A stretch of DNA of 64,000 nucleotides from Terriglobales bacterium (lineage in GTDB: Bacteria; Acidobacteriota; Terriglobia; Terriglobales; Acidobacteriaceae), in NCBI GenBank assembly GCA_025934735.1, contig JAICWP010000023.1, positions 1-64,000 of the forward strand, in the 5' to 3' direction. Of the stretch, positions 17,363 through 26,666 are shown piece by piece. The position numbers were made by a program, and so were the translations under genes. The notes beneath the pieces were generated by a model, which worked only from the letters and a program-made list of their open reading frames with translations, was not told the DNA's origin and did not search any database. Positions within the stretch are counted from its first letter, which is position 1; every line of letters begins with the position of its first letter.

Positions 17363-17394
17363 CCCACCCTTTGCCAAAAGCGCAGAGGGTGGGG
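17363..17394. repeat. CCCACCC hairpin, copy 3
   Basis: CCCACCCTTTGC faces GCGCAGAGGGTGGG, about 100 bp after the PD40 gene stop. All three copies lie downstream of plus-strand genes or remnants in the 10-17 kb region. Confidence 0.7.
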
Positions 17395-17525
17395 CCGCCC
17401 CGATTTGCGTTGGCGATGGGCATTTATCGCTATTGATCTGCAACGGACGATGACATTAACTGATCACTCGCTCCGCAGAGGACAACCGGGCGGGCTCATC
17501 GAGCCGATGTTTAGCGTGCCTGGCT

Positions 17526-17549
17526 TAAAAGCTGAGAGCTAAGAGCCAC
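17526..17549. repeat. Short AGCT-word repeat near the response-regulator stop
   Basis: AAAAGCTGAGAGCTAAGAGCC is a small member of the AGCT-type degenerate repeats. It lies about 8 bp beyond the stop of the minus-strand response regulator. Confidence 0.45.
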
Positions 17550-17556
17550 CAGTGCC

Positions 17557-18372
17557 TTAGGCTGCGCGTTCCCCGATGAAGGCTTGCAGAGACTGCTGCA
17601 GTTGCCGTTCCAGGCCGTCGTTGAGGCGGCTGAGGTCCTGGAGCAGAGTGCTCACGTCCAGATCGAGCAGGTTGTCGCGCACCACTTCATAAACCGCCGC
17701 GTCAATAGCGCGGGTATCATCCACCAGCATGGAGAGGGAATACCCCTGGCGCTTGCGGACCAGTCCATGGCGGGCCCCGGCGCTGCCATGTCCGTTGGCG
17801 GCCCCCTCCGGCGATTCCGACTGCAACCGGAACAGCAGGTCGGTAAAGACCGCTTCCACATTGTCCACCCGGTCCTGGTCGGAAAGCGGAAGTTTGGAGA
17901 GGTGCGGATCCGTCTTCATGCGCCGCAAGACACGCGCGATGACCTCGTCGCGATGCTGCTTCAGAAATTCCGCCAGCGTCTGATTACTGGCAAAGTGCAG
18001 GCGCTCCGGGTTGGTCAATTTTTGCTCGATGGTTTGCAGCAAGACAGGAATATCGGCGGGCTTGACGATGAAATCATCCACCTGGGCGCGGATGGCGCGC
18101 AAGGCGTGCTCGAAGGCGGGATAGCCGGTGAGGATGATGTTCACGCAATTCGCCTGGGTGCGGCGCATGGCGCTGACCACGGTAAATCCGTCGCCGGGTT
18201 CGCCGATGTTGAGGTCGGCGATGAGCACGTCGAAGGTCTGGGAACTGAGCCTCTGGATGGCTTCGGCCACGCTGGCCGCCGCCGTCACCTGGAACCCGTG
18301 CTGCTGGAGAATCGCGGGCAGGGTCATCCGGATTCCGGGCTCGTCATCAACAAACAGGATGCGAGTTGGCAT
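17557..18372 (-). CDS. Response regulator with C-terminal RsbRD-N-like helical domain
   Basis: Residues 1-125 form a receiver domain: D9/D10 in FVDDEPG, phospho-acceptor D53 in IADLNIG, Thr in ILTGYP, and Lys in DDFIVKPAD. The remaining ~140 residues are helical and resemble the RsbT co-antagonist N-terminal type (LAEFLKQHRDEVIARVLRRM). There is no DNA-binding or enzymatic output domain, so signalling is probably by protein contact. No histidine kinase is adjacent. The reading frame starts at an ATG in a normal REC context, and the gene appears to stand alone. Confidence 0.83.
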   Translation of the reverse strand: MPTRILFVDDEPGIRMTLPAILQQHGFQVTAAASVAEAIQRLSSQTFDVLIADLNIGEPGDGFTVVSAMRRTQANCVNIILTGYPAFEHALRAIRAQVDDFIVKPADIPVLLQTIEQKLTNPERLHFASNQTLAEFLKQHRDEVIARVLRRMKTDPHLSKLPLSDQDRVDNVEAVFTDLLFRLQSESPEGAANGHGSAGARHGLVRKRQGYSLSMLVDDTRAIDAAVYEVVRDNLLDLDVSTLLQDLSRLNDGLERQLQQSLQAFIGERAA

Positions 18373-18388
18373 GAAGGCCTGCTCCCAA

Positions 18389-18442
18389 GCGCATTAACTA
18401 AGGGCGCATTACGTAAGTCGCATTAAGTATGTAATGATGCGC
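18389..18442. repeat. Imperfect hairpin built on GCGCATTA words
   Basis: GCGCATTAC is repeated and followed by GTAATGATGCGC, so the segment folds on itself. It lies just upstream of the response-regulator gene and belongs to the same style as the other degenerate intergenic repeats. Confidence 0.5.
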
Positions 18443-18561
18443 TGCGACCTCCAGAGTTGTCCATCTAAGGTGCCGCAGCCGCCTTGCCGCCCCGCTTCAG
18501 CGATTTGGCTGGAGAGCTAAGTAGGATTGTGCCATCATGGGGCTAGCTCGCGGGGTCTAGG

Positions 18562-18765
18562 ATGTTGCGTTTCGGCTTCAGCACGCTGCAGCAGTTTGTT
18601 CTTCTGATGGGGATTTCGGCGACTCTGGTGGCTTTCTGGATGACCTTCGTCATTTTGCACCGCCGTCTCCTGGAGCGGGCCGCCGTAATTTTGGCGGCGA
18701 TTTCCGGCGCGCTCACCGCTTATCTCTACGTGGCCATTTGGGGCGTCAATCTGCTTCGGTTGTAA
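18562..18765 (+). CDS. Small two-helix membrane protein, unknown
   Basis: This 67-residue frame has two hydrophobic stretches (about residues 11-30 and 39-60) separated by the basic segment HRRLLER. That pattern favours a real small inner-membrane protein over a chance frame. No family is recognised. The ribosome-binding site is weak. It lies between the response regulator and a secreted-protein gene, both separated by normal gaps, so no operon is indicated. Confidence 0.5.
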   Translation: MLRFGFSTLQQFVLLMGISATLVAFWMTFVILHRRLLERAAVILAAISGALTAYLYVAIWGVNLLRL

Positions 18766-18805
18766 TGTCTTTCCTTTCCAGCGCCTTGGCCGCTTTCCGG
18801 TTTTT

Positions 18806-18840
18806 GTAAACTTCCGTAAATATCAGTAAAGACTTGTAAA
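18806..18840 (+). promoter_or_regulatory. Four GTAAA words at an exact 10-bp period
   Basis: GTAAA occurs at 18806, 18816, 18826 and 18836, with unrelated 5-bp spacers. All four words face the same side of the helix. They lie about 83 bp before the start of the secreted-protein gene at 18923, where an activator would sit. Direct repeats at 10-11 bp are typical of OmpR/PhoB-family winged-helix regulators. Confidence 0.6.
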
Positions 18841-18922
18841 ACCGCGCTGCCGGGCCGCGACCGCCTGCCTACTTACCTCATCGAATAAGTAACAGTCGAG
18901 AAGGTAGGAAGAGGGTAGGCAT

Positions 18923-19348
18923 ATGAAAAAGGCATTGAGTGTAGTGGCAGTGCTGGCGCTGCTTTCGCTGGGAGCGCTGGCGCAACAGAAGAGTGAAGGT
19001 TGGAACGCGCTGGGCGTGGTGCGCAACGCGCACTACGTTTACGTCACCAGTTATGACGGGCCGCAGTTCTCCCTGAATTTGCTGCCCGAAGATACCAGCG
19101 CCATTTCGGCCGTGCAAAGCGCGCTGCAGGACGCCGGCTACGTGGTGGTTTATAGCCCGCGCCAGGCGGACATGATTCTCGCCGTGCAGGCGCGCCCGTC
19201 TTCGGACCTGCTGGCCGTGTATGACGGCCGAGGGTTCGGCGGCACGTATCTGTGGCGGGCGGAAGCCAAGCATGGGCTCTCCGGCTCCGACCCCGTGCTG
19301 GTGCGGCAGTTGCAGCGTGCGCTGGAAAGGGCTGGAGCGAAGAGCTAA
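18923..19348 (+). CDS. Small secreted protein, unknown family
   Basis: This 141-residue protein has a classic signal peptide (MKKALSVVAVLALLSLGALAQ, cleavage after ALA). The mature part contains a conserved-looking segment (ALQDAGYVVVYSPRQADMIL) reminiscent of small periplasmic alpha/beta domains, and no cysteines. I do not recognise a family. A purine-rich AGGAAGAGGG precedes the ATG. The gene has its own intrinsic terminator at 19371-19401 and the phased GTAAA array upstream, so it is probably a single-gene unit under specific control. Confidence 0.75.
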   Translation: MKKALSVVAVLALLSLGALAQQKSEGWNALGVVRNAHYVYVTSYDGPQFSLNLLPEDTSAISAVQSALQDAGYVVVYSPRQADMILAVQARPSSDLLAVYDGRGFGGTYLWRAEAKHGLSGSDPVLVRQLQRALERAGAKS

Positions 19349-19370
19349 GCAGTTTGTGATCGGAGGAATG

Positions 19371-19401
19371 CCGGCTGAGCGATCAGCCGGGATTTTTTTT
19401 T
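19371..19401 (+). terminator. Intrinsic terminator
   Basis: CCGGCTGA pairs with TCAGCCGG over a GCGA loop and is followed by a run of nine or more T. It ends the secreted-protein gene 18923-19348. Confidence 0.9.
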
Positions 19402-19639
19402 GCGAGCTTGTGCGGTGGCGCCCGCGAGATGCTTCGCGGCTGAAATCCCTCAGCATAACGACTTCCCGGGGAAGGCAGGCCGTAGAAGCGCAATTATCCC
19501 ATCAGCTTGCCCAATGACCGTTTTCTCCGCGCACTGTTCTTGGTGCGATACGCCGCCGATCGTTTGTCGGCTGGCTGCGAGACCAGTGGAAGCTCGCAAC
19601 AGTGTTGGCCGCTTGGTTTGTTCAGGCATCGAATTGACC

Positions 19640-19882
19640 ATGGCACATTTCTTGCTCATCCCTAAAGACGTACAGTGCCCTCCTGCAGGATTTTCGCTGC
19701 TGGAGAAGTTTACCTGCCCGAACTGCGGCCGTGAGGTGTTCATTGCCAGCACGACTCATGCGGAGGAATGCAGAACAGAGCAGATCGTCAAAGCTCGAAA
19801 TGCGGTGACGTTGAATTGCCCGGTCCATGGTGTGCCCGCGTGCGTCGAAGTCCCAGCCGAGGGTAGGCGCCTGCGAAGCTGA
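19640..19882 (+). CDS. Small cysteine-containing protein, possibly zinc-binding
   Basis: This 80-residue frame begins at ATG 19640, within a longer open frame whose earlier part looks non-coding. It has FTCPNCGREVF at residues 24-34 and later Cys-rich positions (EECRTEQ, LNCPVHGVPAC), which could form a zinc ribbon. No family is recognised and no strong ribosome-binding site is visible. It may be a real hypothetical protein. DNA between the terminator at 19401 and this start shows nothing further. Confidence 0.4.
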   Translation: MAHFLLIPKDVQCPPAGFSLLEKFTCPNCGREVFIASTTHAEECRTEQIVKARNAVTLNCPVHGVPACVEVPAEGRRLRS

Positions 19883-20110
19883 CCCTGCCGAGTAGGCGGG
19901 CACCGAGAGGCAGCAAGAAAGCCGAACCAGCGACGCTGCCTCGAGCTCTCGGCGAAGCTGCTGTCGTGCGGGAAACGATCCAAACTCATGTAATAACGGA
20001 CAGTTACGAGGCAGCGCAAGACAGCTTAGAAAGGCCGGTTTGGAGCAACGGCGGCCATTGCCGGGCCGTCAAATAAGCTAATCCATTGGGTCAGGAGGTG
20101 GTGTGTGAAC

Positions 20111-20683
20111 ATGTTACGAACCATGGCGATATCGGTGATCTCATGCGGGCTGCTTATGGCTCCCGCTTTTGCCCAAAGCAGTGGCGATCCGGACTCCAGC
20201 CAGAGTAGCGCTCGGAGCACCCGGAAAGCGAAGCCATCTGCCACGGACGTGCAGTTTATGAAGAAGGCGGCCGAAGGGAACAAAGCAGAAGTGGAACTTG
20301 GGAAGATGGCTGAGCAGAAGGCGTCGAGTGACGCTGTAAAGGCGTTCGGCCAGCGCATGATGAAGGATCACCAGCAGGCAACAGAACAGCTCGAGTCGGT
20401 TGCGGGTAAGTTTGGCGTAACTCTTCCCAACAAGGTGAACGCTAAAGACCAGGCCACCAAGGACCGGCTGGAGAAGCTGTCGGGCAAAGAGTTCGATCAG
20501 GCGTACATGCGGGACATGGTGAAGGACCACACGAACGACGTTGCGGAATTCAAGCACGCTGCTGCAAGCGCTTCGAATCCCGACGTGAAGAACTTTGCCC
20601 AGCAGACATTGCCCACGCTGCAGGATCATTTGAAGCAGGCGAAGAGCATTGCTTCTGGCGAGGCGATGAGCGCTCGGCGGTGA
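20111..20683 (+). CDS. Exported DUF4142 protein (ferritin-like fold)
   Basis: This protein of about 190 residues has a signal peptide ending at AFAQ. The rest matches DUF4142 along its length: DVQFMKKAAEGNKAEVELGKM, AFGQRMMKDHQQATEQL, FDQAYMRDMVKDHTNDVAEF and the C-terminal LPTLQDHLKQAKSI. These exported helical-bundle proteins are common in soil bacteria and have no proven function. I chose ATG 20111 because AGGAGG lies about 11 bases upstream, although a GTG at 20105 is also in frame. A strong hairpin at 20711-20740 follows. It converges on pepA. Confidence 0.88.
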   Translation: MLRTMAISVISCGLLMAPAFAQSSGDPDSSQSSARSTRKAKPSATDVQFMKKAAEGNKAEVELGKMAEQKASSDAVKAFGQRMMKDHQQATEQLESVAGKFGVTLPNKVNAKDQATKDRLEKLSGKEFDQAYMRDMVKDHTNDVAEFKHAAASASNPDVKNFAQQTLPTLQDHLKQAKSIASGEAMSARR

Positions 20684-20710
20684 CGTAGCCTAACGCTTTT
20701 CCGAATCCAT

Positions 20711-20740
20711 AAAGGCCGGCGCGAGAGCGCCGGCCTTTTC
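20711..20740 (+). terminator. Strong hairpin terminator
   Basis: AAGGCCGGCGC pairs with GCGCCGGCCTT over GAGA, with flanking AAA and TTTT. It serves DUF4142 and could work in both directions, since pepA ends convergently at 20858. Confidence 0.85.
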
Positions 20741-20857
20741 TTTGCCTCTTATCCCTGCCTCGGTTCTCAGGACGACGTTCTGCCGTAGAAGGCAGGCTGA
20801 TTACCTCTCAAACCAATGTTTTCTCCGGCGTCCTCCGCGTCTCGGCGGTGAAGAGGT

Positions 20858-22516
<1,659 letters not shown>

Positions 22517-22589
22517 GGCGTCAGATTTCTAGGTTAGCGAAAGAGCCGAAGGTTGTCATCTGCGGTTGCCGTCGCGCAGAAAGCCAAAT

Positions 22590-22757
22590 TCCGCCACATA
22601 GACGCGGAGGCACGGAGACTAGCAATTTCTGATTGAAGATTGAAGAGTGAAGATAAACCCGCACACCGGACGAAGAGAATGGAAAATCGTCAAGGGGAAA
22701 TCGTCTATCTGCAATCATTAATTTCTCTGTGCCTCCGTGTCTCCGTGGCAGATCTTT
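22590..22757. repeat. CCACAGAG-type dispersed repeat, inverted arms
   Basis: The left arm (CCACATAGACGCGGAGGCAC) and right arm (GTGCCTCCGTGTCTCCGTGG) are inverted copies about 100 bp apart. The whole fills the gap between pepA and the GGDEF/EAL gene. A second inverted pair of the same type lies at 26466-26660. Confidence 0.75.
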
Positions 22758-22870
22758 GGTTTTTACGAACCATTCCGGAAATGAGAATGGCGGAAGTCAT
22801 AAGAGCTACCTTCGTAACCGTTTCTCCGCCGTTCGCACGCCCTACAATCGCCCTAGCACAGCCGCTCCGC

Positions 22871-24925
22871 ATGCCCAAGCACCCAGTGCGCTCCGCCGAC
22901 CTCAACCTAGGCCAACCTCTGCCCGTCGAGATGCGACGCATCGAAGGGAGAGAGTGGTGGCTGTGGGTGTTTGCCGTCGGCGTTACCCTGCTGCTGACGG
23001 CGGCCATCATTTCCTTCACGTTTCCCTGGTTTCCCTTCCAGCCCTACAACACGTATTGGTCCGATCTGCGCGATTGGGTAAGAGCGCTGGCCGCGCTGGT
23101 GCTCATGTTCGACCTGTACACCATCTACCAGCATCTGCAGTTGCATCGCATGCGACGGGAACTGACGGAGCGCGAGCAACTGTTTCGCCTGATCAGCGAG
23201 AACGCTGCCGACATGATCGCGCTGGTGGATAACGATGGGCACCGGCTCTATAACAGCCCGGCGTACAGCAAAGTGCTGGGTTACTCGCAGGAGGAATTGC
23301 AGGCCACCTCCTCGCTGGAACAGGTGCACCCCGAGGATCGGCAGCGGGTGCTGGAGGCAGCGCAGAAGGCGCGCAGCACCGGGCGCGGGCAGCAGTTGGA
23401 GTACCGCATGCGGCACAAGGATGGCAGCTGGCGCATTCTGGAGTCCACCGCCAGCGCTATTCGCAATGCCAAGGGTGACATCGAGCAAATGGTCATCGTC
23501 AACCGCGACATCACCGAGCGCAAGCGCGCCGAGGAGATGCTGGCCCACAACGCTTTTTATGATGGCCTGACCAACCTTCCCAACCGGGCCCTGTTTCTCA
23601 CCCGCCTGCAGCACGCGCTGGATATGGCCAAGCGCCATGCCAACTACAAATTCGCCGTGCTGTTCATTGACATGGATGAATTCAAGGTGGTGAACGACAG
23701 CCTGGGCCATACCGCCGGCGATGAACTGCTGATCCAGATAGGGCAGCGCCTCAGCCGGTCACTGCGGCGGGAAGACACGGTGGCACGCAGCCATCCGGGC
23801 GTGCCCTCCGGCGAAAGCCTGGCGCGCATCGGGGGGGATGAGTTCACCATCGTACTCGACGACATTGCCGATCCCAGCGATGCAGTGCGGGTGGCGGAAC
23901 GAATTCAGAGCGGGCTGGCGGTTCCCTTTGTCATCAACCGGCAGGAGGTGGTGGTTTCAGCCAGCCTCGGTATCGCCCTGAGCACCACGGTGCGGGCCGC
24001 CGCTGAGGAAGTGTTGCGCGATGCCGAAATCGCCATGTACCGAGCCAAGCGCGCGGGCAAAGCCCGCTGCGAAGTGTTCGACACCGCCATGTACGCCACT
24101 GCTGTGCAGCGGTTGCGCCTGGAAACCGACCTGCGCAAGGCGCTGGAGCGCGGCGAGCTGATCAACTATTACCAGCCTATCGTGTCGCTGCCCAGCGGTG
24201 CCATCTGCGGCTTTGAGGCGCTGGTGCGCTGGCGCCGTGTGCAGGGGCTGATGGCGCCGGGCGAATTCCTTCCTGTGGCTTGCGAAACCGGGCTCATCAT
24301 CACCATGAACAAAGCCCTTCTGCGGCAGGCGTGCCAGCAGCTGCGCTCCTGGCAGATGCAGTTTCCAGAGCAGCCGCCATTGCTGATGAGTGTCAACATC
24401 TCACCCCCGGAGTTTGCCCGGCCTGACTTGCCGGCCACCATTCGTGCCACCCTGCAGCAGAGCGGCTTGCACCCCGGCAGCCTGCAGCTGGAGGTCATGG
24501 AGACCATCGCCATGGGCGACGCCGAGGCTGCCGGCGTGCTGGGGACCCTCAAGGCTCTGGGGGTGCGCCTCAGCATTGACGATTTCGGAACCGGCTACTC
24601 CTCTCTCAGCCGGCTGCAGCGCCTGCCCGTGGACTCGCTGAAAATTGACCGCAGCTTTATTTCCGGCATGGATCGCGACAAGGAAGCTTGGGAGATTGTG
24701 CGCGTCATTATCACCTTGGCCCATAACCTCGGGCTGAAGGTGGTGGCTGAAGGAGTGGAGACAGAGGAACAGGCCAAACAGTTGACCGAGCTGGGATGCG
24801 AGCTGGCGCAGGGCTATTTCTTTGCCCGTCCCGCCGACCCGCAAACGATCACGCAGCTGCTGCGCCGACGGCAAGTGGGAGAACTTGAGGTGGTTGGAGC
24901 CGTCGCGCCGGTGGGGAAGAAGTGA
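22871..24925 (+). CDS. PAS-GGDEF-EAL cyclic di-GMP protein, membrane-anchored
   Basis: The protein has about 684 residues from ATG 22871; the frame is open from 22640 but that part is repeat DNA. Two transmembrane helices lie near residues 23-45 and 65-85. A PAS domain (LFRLISENAADMIALVDNDG) and PAC segment follow, then GGDEF and EAL. RIGGDEF is intact, so cyclase activity is possible. EAL residues are present (FEALVRW, SVNISP, LEVMET, DDFGTGYSS, LKIDRSF, VVAEGVET), so phosphodiesterase activity is possible. An insert of about 13 residues (SHPGVPSGESLAR) sits just before RIGGDEF. Which activity dominates is unknown. Confidence 0.92.
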   Translation: MPKHPVRSADLNLGQPLPVEMRRIEGREWWLWVFAVGVTLLLTAAIISFTFPWFPFQPYNTYWSDLRDWVRALAALVLMFDLYTIYQHLQLHRMRRELTEREQLFRLISENAADMIALVDNDGHRLYNSPAYSKVLGYSQEELQATSSLEQVHPEDRQRVLEAAQKARSTGRGQQLEYRMRHKDGSWRILESTASAIRNAKGDIEQMVIVNRDITERKRAEEMLAHNAFYDGLTNLPNRALFLTRLQHALDMAKRHANYKFAVLFIDMDEFKVVNDSLGHTAGDELLIQIGQRLSRSLRREDTVARSHPGVPSGESLARIGGDEFTIVLDDIADPSDAVRVAERIQSGLAVPFVINRQEVVVSASLGIALSTTVRAAAEEVLRDAEIAMYRAKRAGKARCEVFDTAMYATAVQRLRLETDLRKALERGELINYYQPIVSLPSGAICGFEALVRWRRVQGLMAPGEFLPVACETGLIITMNKALLRQACQQLRSWQMQFPEQPPLLMSVNISPPEFARPDLPATIRATLQQSGLHPGSLQLEVMETIAMGDAEAAGVLGTLKALGVRLSIDDFGTGYSSLSRLQRLPVDSLKIDRSFISGMDRDKEAWEIVRVIITLAHNLGLKVVAEGVETEEQAKQLTELGCELAQGYFFARPADPQTITQLLRRRQVGELEVVGAVAPVGKK

Positions 24926-24950
24926 CGATTGCCGAGTTCGACTGCTGACA

Positions 24951-25004
24951 CCTAACTAACTCCTCGCTACTAGCTACAAGCTCAGTTAGCACTTCGGTAA
25001 CTGG
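24951..25004. repeat. Degenerate CTAACT / TAGCTA repeat
   Basis: CACCTAACTAACTCC, CTACTAGCTACAAGCTCAGTTAGC and similar words form an imperfect hairpin (CTAACT against AGTTAG) after the GGDEF/EAL gene. Confidence 0.6.
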
Positions 25005-25040
25005 AGGCAAGGCAGCAAGTCGGGGCAAAATCAATCTGCC

Positions 25041-25694
25041 ATGAGCTCTGAACCCACTATGCAGCCGGCGCCAGCCGGCGCCTCCTGGCAAGCTACTGCC
25101 CAGGCCGCCCTGCAGCGAGTTATCGCACTGATCCGCAAGCATCCCTTGAAGTTCATAGGAATATCAGTGGCCGCCGTGTTCGCGGTCGCCTTCCTGCCCC
25201 ATCTCGTCGGCGGGAGCGCCAGCCTTAAAGTGCAGATGCAGCACAGCTTCCGTTCCGCCCAGGTGTCGGTGTGGGTGGATGGCGATCTCGCTTGCTCGGA
25301 GCACCTTACCGGCTCGCAACGGCGCCGTTTTGGCCTGCTGCCGGCCGGAATTGGAGGAAACTTTTCCCGCCTGCTGCAGGTTCCTGCCGGGTGGCACACG
25401 GTGAAGGTGCGTGTGACCTCCGACGAAGGTTATGACAATACCGGCAGCATCACCGGCGATTTCCCGCAGGATAGCCAGATCAGCCTGCAGGTCAGCCCGC
25501 GGCGCAGCGGCGATCTGGGCATGGTATGGCAGGGAATGAGCACCATGGCGGCGGAATCCACCCCGGCATGGTACGTGAAGTACGCCAGTTCGCTGCTGAT
25601 GACGGCGGTGGGCTCGCTGGTTTCCGCGGTGATGGCGTATGTCGTTAAGCAATTGCCGAATTTGTTGCGGCCGGCGAGCACGCCTAAAGCGTGA
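25041..25694 (+). CDS. Membrane protein of unknown function
   Basis: This 217-residue protein has one transmembrane helix near residues 38-58, an extracytoplasmic part of about 110 residues with beta-rich character (VSVWVDGDLACSEHLTG, AGWHTVKVRVTSDEGYDN) and a second hydrophobic helix near the C-terminus (residues 184-205). The external region resembles carbohydrate- or PEGA-like small beta domains, but I do not recognise a family. The next gene, a TonB-like protein, follows after about 110 bp on the same strand and could share the transcript. Confidence 0.7.
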   Translation: MSSEPTMQPAPAGASWQATAQAALQRVIALIRKHPLKFIGISVAAVFAVAFLPHLVGGSASLKVQMQHSFRSAQVSVWVDGDLACSEHLTGSQRRRFGLLPAGIGGNFSRLLQVPAGWHTVKVRVTSDEGYDNTGSITGDFPQDSQISLQVSPRRSGDLGMVWQGMSTMAAESTPAWYVKYASSLLMTAVGSLVSAVMAYVVKQLPNLLRPASTPKA

Positions 25695-25755
25695 GCTTGG
25701 TAGCTGGTAGATGGCAGTTTGTAGCAGGTATGCGGTGCCCACTACCCGCTACCGC
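25692..25755. repeat. Degenerate GGTAGC / GCTACC repeat overlapping a stop codon
   Basis: GGTAGCTGGTAG on the left can pair with CTACCCGCTACC on the right. The repeat begins at the stop codon of the gene ending at 25694 and extends toward the TonB-like gene. Confidence 0.6.
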
Positions 25756-25807
25756 TTTTATCGCTAACCTTGCCTCCTACTTTCCGTCCAACTGCATCAG
25801 GGCTACT

Positions 25808-26452
25808 ATGTTCGCGAGCATGCTGGCGCCTGCACCCAATCCGCCTCACCGCCGTATCGGCTGGCTGGTGTCCGCTGCCGTTCACGCGGCGGTGCTGGCC
25901 TGCGTGCTCTACCGTCCAGCCGCCATTTTTATCTCGCCCCGTTTTGCGGCTCATGGCAATGGCGGCAGCGCGCAGGTGGTGTACCTGACCGCCGCTCCCG
26001 ATCTCTCGGTTTCACCCAGAAGCAGCGAGCGCAGCACGCGGCTGACCGCGCCCTCTGCGGCCCCCGTCCTGCGAATCACGCGGCTGAGCAAGAAAGAGAG
26101 CAAGGGCCGCGACCTGCACCCGGCGCATGCGGCCAAGGCCGGCGGCTCAACCTATGGTTCCATGCTGGAAGGTGCGGTGGGGACAGAGGTTCGGCCGGCG
26201 CTGCCGGAAGTGTTTCCCGATCCTGATGTGGACCGCACCAGCCTGCCGGCAACCCTCCAAGGCGACGTGATTGTGGAGATCACCATTGACGAACGCGGCA
26301 ACGTAGTGGAGGAGCGCTTGCTCACCGGCCTGGATCACGGCGTGGATGACAAGGTGATTGCCGCGCTGAAAAACTGGCACTTCCGGCCCGCCACCTCCGA
26401 TGGCGTGCCCATCTCGTCGAAGCAGGACGTGCATTTCCATTTCCCCAGCTAA
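25808..26452 (+). CDS. TonB-like energy transducer protein
   Basis: The protein has about 214 residues from ATG 25808; the frame opens earlier, at 25691, but that part is repeat DNA. One N-terminal transmembrane helix (SAAVHAAVLACVLY) anchors a basic linker and a C-terminal TonB domain (GDVIVEITIDERGNVVEERL, IAALKNWHFRPAT). TonB proteins pass proton-motive energy from ExbBD to outer-membrane receptors. No exbB, exbD or TonB-dependent receptor is in the window, so it may be one of several orphan TonB-like proteins. It converges on fabF. Confidence 0.85.
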   Translation: MFASMLAPAPNPPHRRIGWLVSAAVHAAVLACVLYRPAAIFISPRFAAHGNGGSAQVVYLTAAPDLSVSPRSSERSTRLTAPSAAPVLRITRLSKKESKGRDLHPAHAAKAGGSTYGSMLEGAVGTEVRPALPEVFPDPDVDRTSLPATLQGDVIVEITIDERGNVVEERLLTGLDHGVDDKVIAALKNWHFRPATSDGVPISSKQDVHFHFPS

Positions 26453-26465
26453 AAACAAGAATCCG

Positions 26466-26660
26466 CCACAGAGAGCACAGAGGAAGACAATTCAAGAAGA
26501 ATGTCTGTGAGAACTCCCTGACGCCAGAATGGTGCTGTTGGCGGTGTAGGGGGTCCTTCGACTGCGCGTGCCGATCCGCAAGCGAATCGGCTGGCTGCGC
26601 TCAGGATGACATTTTCAAAGCATTGAGGTCTTCTCCGCGCCTCTGTGCCTCCGTGGTGAG
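26466..26660. repeat. CCACAGAG-type inverted arms enclosing a second dispersed repeat
   Basis: The arms CCGCCACAGAGAGCACAGAG (left) and CTCTGTGCCTCCGTGG (right) face each other across about 140 bp. Between them, at 26547-26612, lies a 65-bp repeat whose relative is at 49186-49250, with the palindromic core CCGATNCGCNAGCGAATCGG. The element fills the gap between two convergent genes, where it could stop transcription from both sides. Confidence 0.7.
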
Positions 26661-26666
26661 AAGGTC

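Noticed and set aside
8638-17556. The accessory stretch as an integrated mobile island
   Set aside because: No integrase, tRNA target, or flanking direct repeats are visible; the repeats alone do not define borders.
19400-19639. Extended N-terminus of the small Cys-rich protein
   Set aside because: The upstream part of the frame begins right after a terminator and shows no protein-like pattern; the ATG at 19640 is more plausible.
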